Translations under genes and position numbers: made by a program
Notes under the pieces: generated by a model
Told to the model about the DNA's origin: nothing
What the model saw: the letters and a program-made list of their open reading frames with translations, nothing else
Databases searched by the model: none
NCBI GenBank assembly: GCA_000310025.1
Contig: FN649752.1
Coordinates: 3,371,287 to 3,391,840 of the forward strand
DNA length: 20,554 nucleotides
From: Ectocarpus siliculosus
Lineage: Eukaryota; Sar; Phaeophyceae; Ectocarpales; Ectocarpaceae
Reading direction: 5' to 3'
Part shown: in pieces, positions 19,188-20,554 of the stretch
Layout of the letters: every line of letters starts with the position of its first letter
How positions within the stretch are numbered: position 1 is the first letter of the stretch

Positions 19188-19636
19188 GAGTCGGCACAAC
19201 AGGCCGACTTGTCACGGAGGCAAGGGTGTGCATGCAGTATCATCGTGTCCACCGCATACAAAAAAAAAGGCAGCAGGCGCCCAAACAACGAACGATAAAG
19301 AGAAAAACGATGTGTGTGTGCTTTTTCACACACGCACGCGCACATTCGCCGTACATGTATGAAAATAAAAAGTCGGAATACACGTTTCGCAACGGAGAAA
19401 TCGACAGTCATGATACACAGACCACAGAGAGAGTCGACACAACAGGCCGACTTGCCGAGACGGGGGCAGGTAGGGGTGTGTGCGTGCAATAGCGTGTCCA
19501 CCGCATACCAAAAAAAGGCAAACAACGAACGGTGAAAAATATAAAAAACGTTTTTTCACACACGCACGCACGCACACACGACGGCCGTATGAAAAAAAAA
19601 GTCGGAATACACGATTAAAAACGAAGAAATTGATAT
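19188..19636. repeat. two-copy direct repeat, 243-bp spacing
   Basis: Copy 1 (19188 to about 19402) and copy 2 (19431 to about 19636) share, in order, GAGTCG, CACAACAGGCCGACTTG, GTGTCCACCGCATAC, an A-run, CAAACAACGAACG, TTTTTCACACACGCACGC, CGTATGAAAA and AAGTCGGAATACACG. Divergence and indels are concentrated in the simple-sequence parts. It is an old local duplication with no coding potential. Confidence 0.88.
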
Positions 19637-19956
19637 AACAGAACGGCAAAAACCGTGGCATTAATGACTGCGGTTCACGATGCATTATTACTCCGATGGT
19701 AGCAAGGATGGACCTGTGGCTTGGGCTGAGTTTTGACTGTATACGATGGCACCTCAGTAGTAGTGTGATTTGCCTTTCTTTGTGAAAACTAACACCGAAA
19801 CACACCGATTGAAGATAGATGTTGGTCGATGCGTTCACCATAAAAAAAACACAGAACGGTCTCCACACCCAGCAAGCAAGCAGCAGGTTTGAAGACAGGC
19901 AGCACGCAACAATCAATCACACTGCGGCGACTAATCAATCCGTACACGACACTCAC
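19637..19956. other. non-coding interval, probably part of an intron
   Basis: No recognisable coding content. If the donor at 19956 is genuine, this is the beginning of an intron of the cysteine-rich gene to its right. Confidence 0.45.
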
Positions 19957-20424
19957 CCTTGTCTCCGACCTTAAGCGAGAGGGAGATCGTGCCGGCTGGG
20001 ATTGAGCGGTTGCAGATGAAGCACGTGAGGTCGAACTTCATAAACGACCCCCCTCCGGCGCAGTCGCTGTCCTTCCTTGCACTTTGCGAACGTGACCCCC
20101 TTGTCGGAGTTCGTTCCCGGCAAGACGAACCGTTCGTTGGAGAAACTCCTTGCAGCCAGGGCGGTTGCACTTGACGGGGGGATCCAGCGGGAAGAGGCTC
20201 TCCTGCTGTTTCGTTGGGGTCCACCTCTCGGGCGCGACCGTGTCGGCCCGCGAAGGTCCTTTCCCCTTCTGGGGCGGGGTGTTGAGTGTTGAAGGAGGAC
20301 GGTGCCGCCCCGGCCGCAGCCCCAGCACCACCAGTGTGGTTGCGGGAGGAGGACCACCACCAGCCCCGTCAGCAGCGCGGCCAGCAGAGGCACGAGCGCG
20401 ACCACCACGGCGGCCGTTCGTCAT
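19957..20424 (-). pseudogene. cysteine-rich (zinc-binding-like) first exon with two +1 frame changes
   Basis: On the minus strand, an ATG at 20424 opens MTNGRRGGRARASAGRAADG, a Gly/Pro/Arg-rich leader, and reaches SLFPLDPPVKCNRPGCKEFL. The sense then continues one frame on as NERFVLPGTNSDKGVTFAKC, and one frame further on as KDSDCAGGGSFMKFDLTCFI followed by CNRSIPAGTISLSLKVGDK, ending at a good donor (GTGAGT, 19956). The Cys pattern C-x4-C, C, C, C-x2-C suggests zinc binding. I do not recognise the family. Each frame change needs one extra base removed (near 20136 and 20085). It is a decaying gene copy, or base-call errors near the contig end. A tiny intron of about 70 bases is a third option. 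An upstream in-frame ATG exists at 20502. Confidence 0.5.
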
Positions 20425-20554
20425 TTCTCGGGAAAAAAAGAGCAGTTTCCACACCACAGCTCCACAGCAGTTGCGCACGTGGAAAGAGCTGGGGGGCGGC
20501 ACATGCCTCCCACAGCAGGCGGTTGGGCGTGTGCCTCGGACAGCTGTTGTTGCT

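Noticed and set aside
1-20554. CRISPR arrays, operons or bacterial-type defence systems
   Set aside because: The repeats lack the repeat-spacer pattern, and the gene structure is clearly eukaryotic.

Overview
The window is nuclear DNA from a stramenopile-type eukaryote, most likely a brown alga close to Ectocarpus. The reasons are a 15-exon gene with GT-AG introns mostly of a few hundred bases, a WSC cell-wall domain (abundant in brown algae), and dense homopolymer, CT, CAC and CAG microsatellites. The organism is inferred from style and domain content and was not confirmed by a search. There is no operon structure, and most short reading frames are noise.

Left half (2031-11933, minus strand): one intact split gene. 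I reconstructed 15 exons whose phases all match, whose coding length is divisible by three, and which end in a TGA. The product, about 837 residues, has a signal peptide or anchor, a serine/acid-rich spacer, a discoidin-like (F5/8 type C-like) carbohydrate-binding domain, a WSC domain with its eight cysteines, and a complete thaumatin-like domain. It looks like a secreted or wall-attached polysaccharide-binding or defence protein. Its introns carry microsatellites (several starting right at the 5' splice site), a perfect 20-bp inverted repeat, and a 68-bp scrap of a LINE retrotransposon.

Middle (about 11.9-15.1 kb): gene-poor DNA 5' of that gene, an exact 37-bp tandem duplication, a broken reading frame with an OTU cysteine-protease motif behind a Helitron-like cysteine motif, a minisatellite of about seven 83-89 bp units, and a short frameshifted coding relic.

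Right half (15.1-20.5 kb): a 5'-truncated LINE (open frame of about 810 codons with reverse transcriptase and a C-terminal zinc knuckle, minus strand), followed upstream by non-coding DNA with three families of short direct repeats (86, about 66 and 243 bp). At the far right is the cysteine-rich start of another minus-strand gene, disrupted by two +1 frame changes. The LINE's last coding bases also make up the scrap in the big gene's intron. Both copies are in the same orientation and both abut C-rich tracts, so the same element family has been active at both sites.
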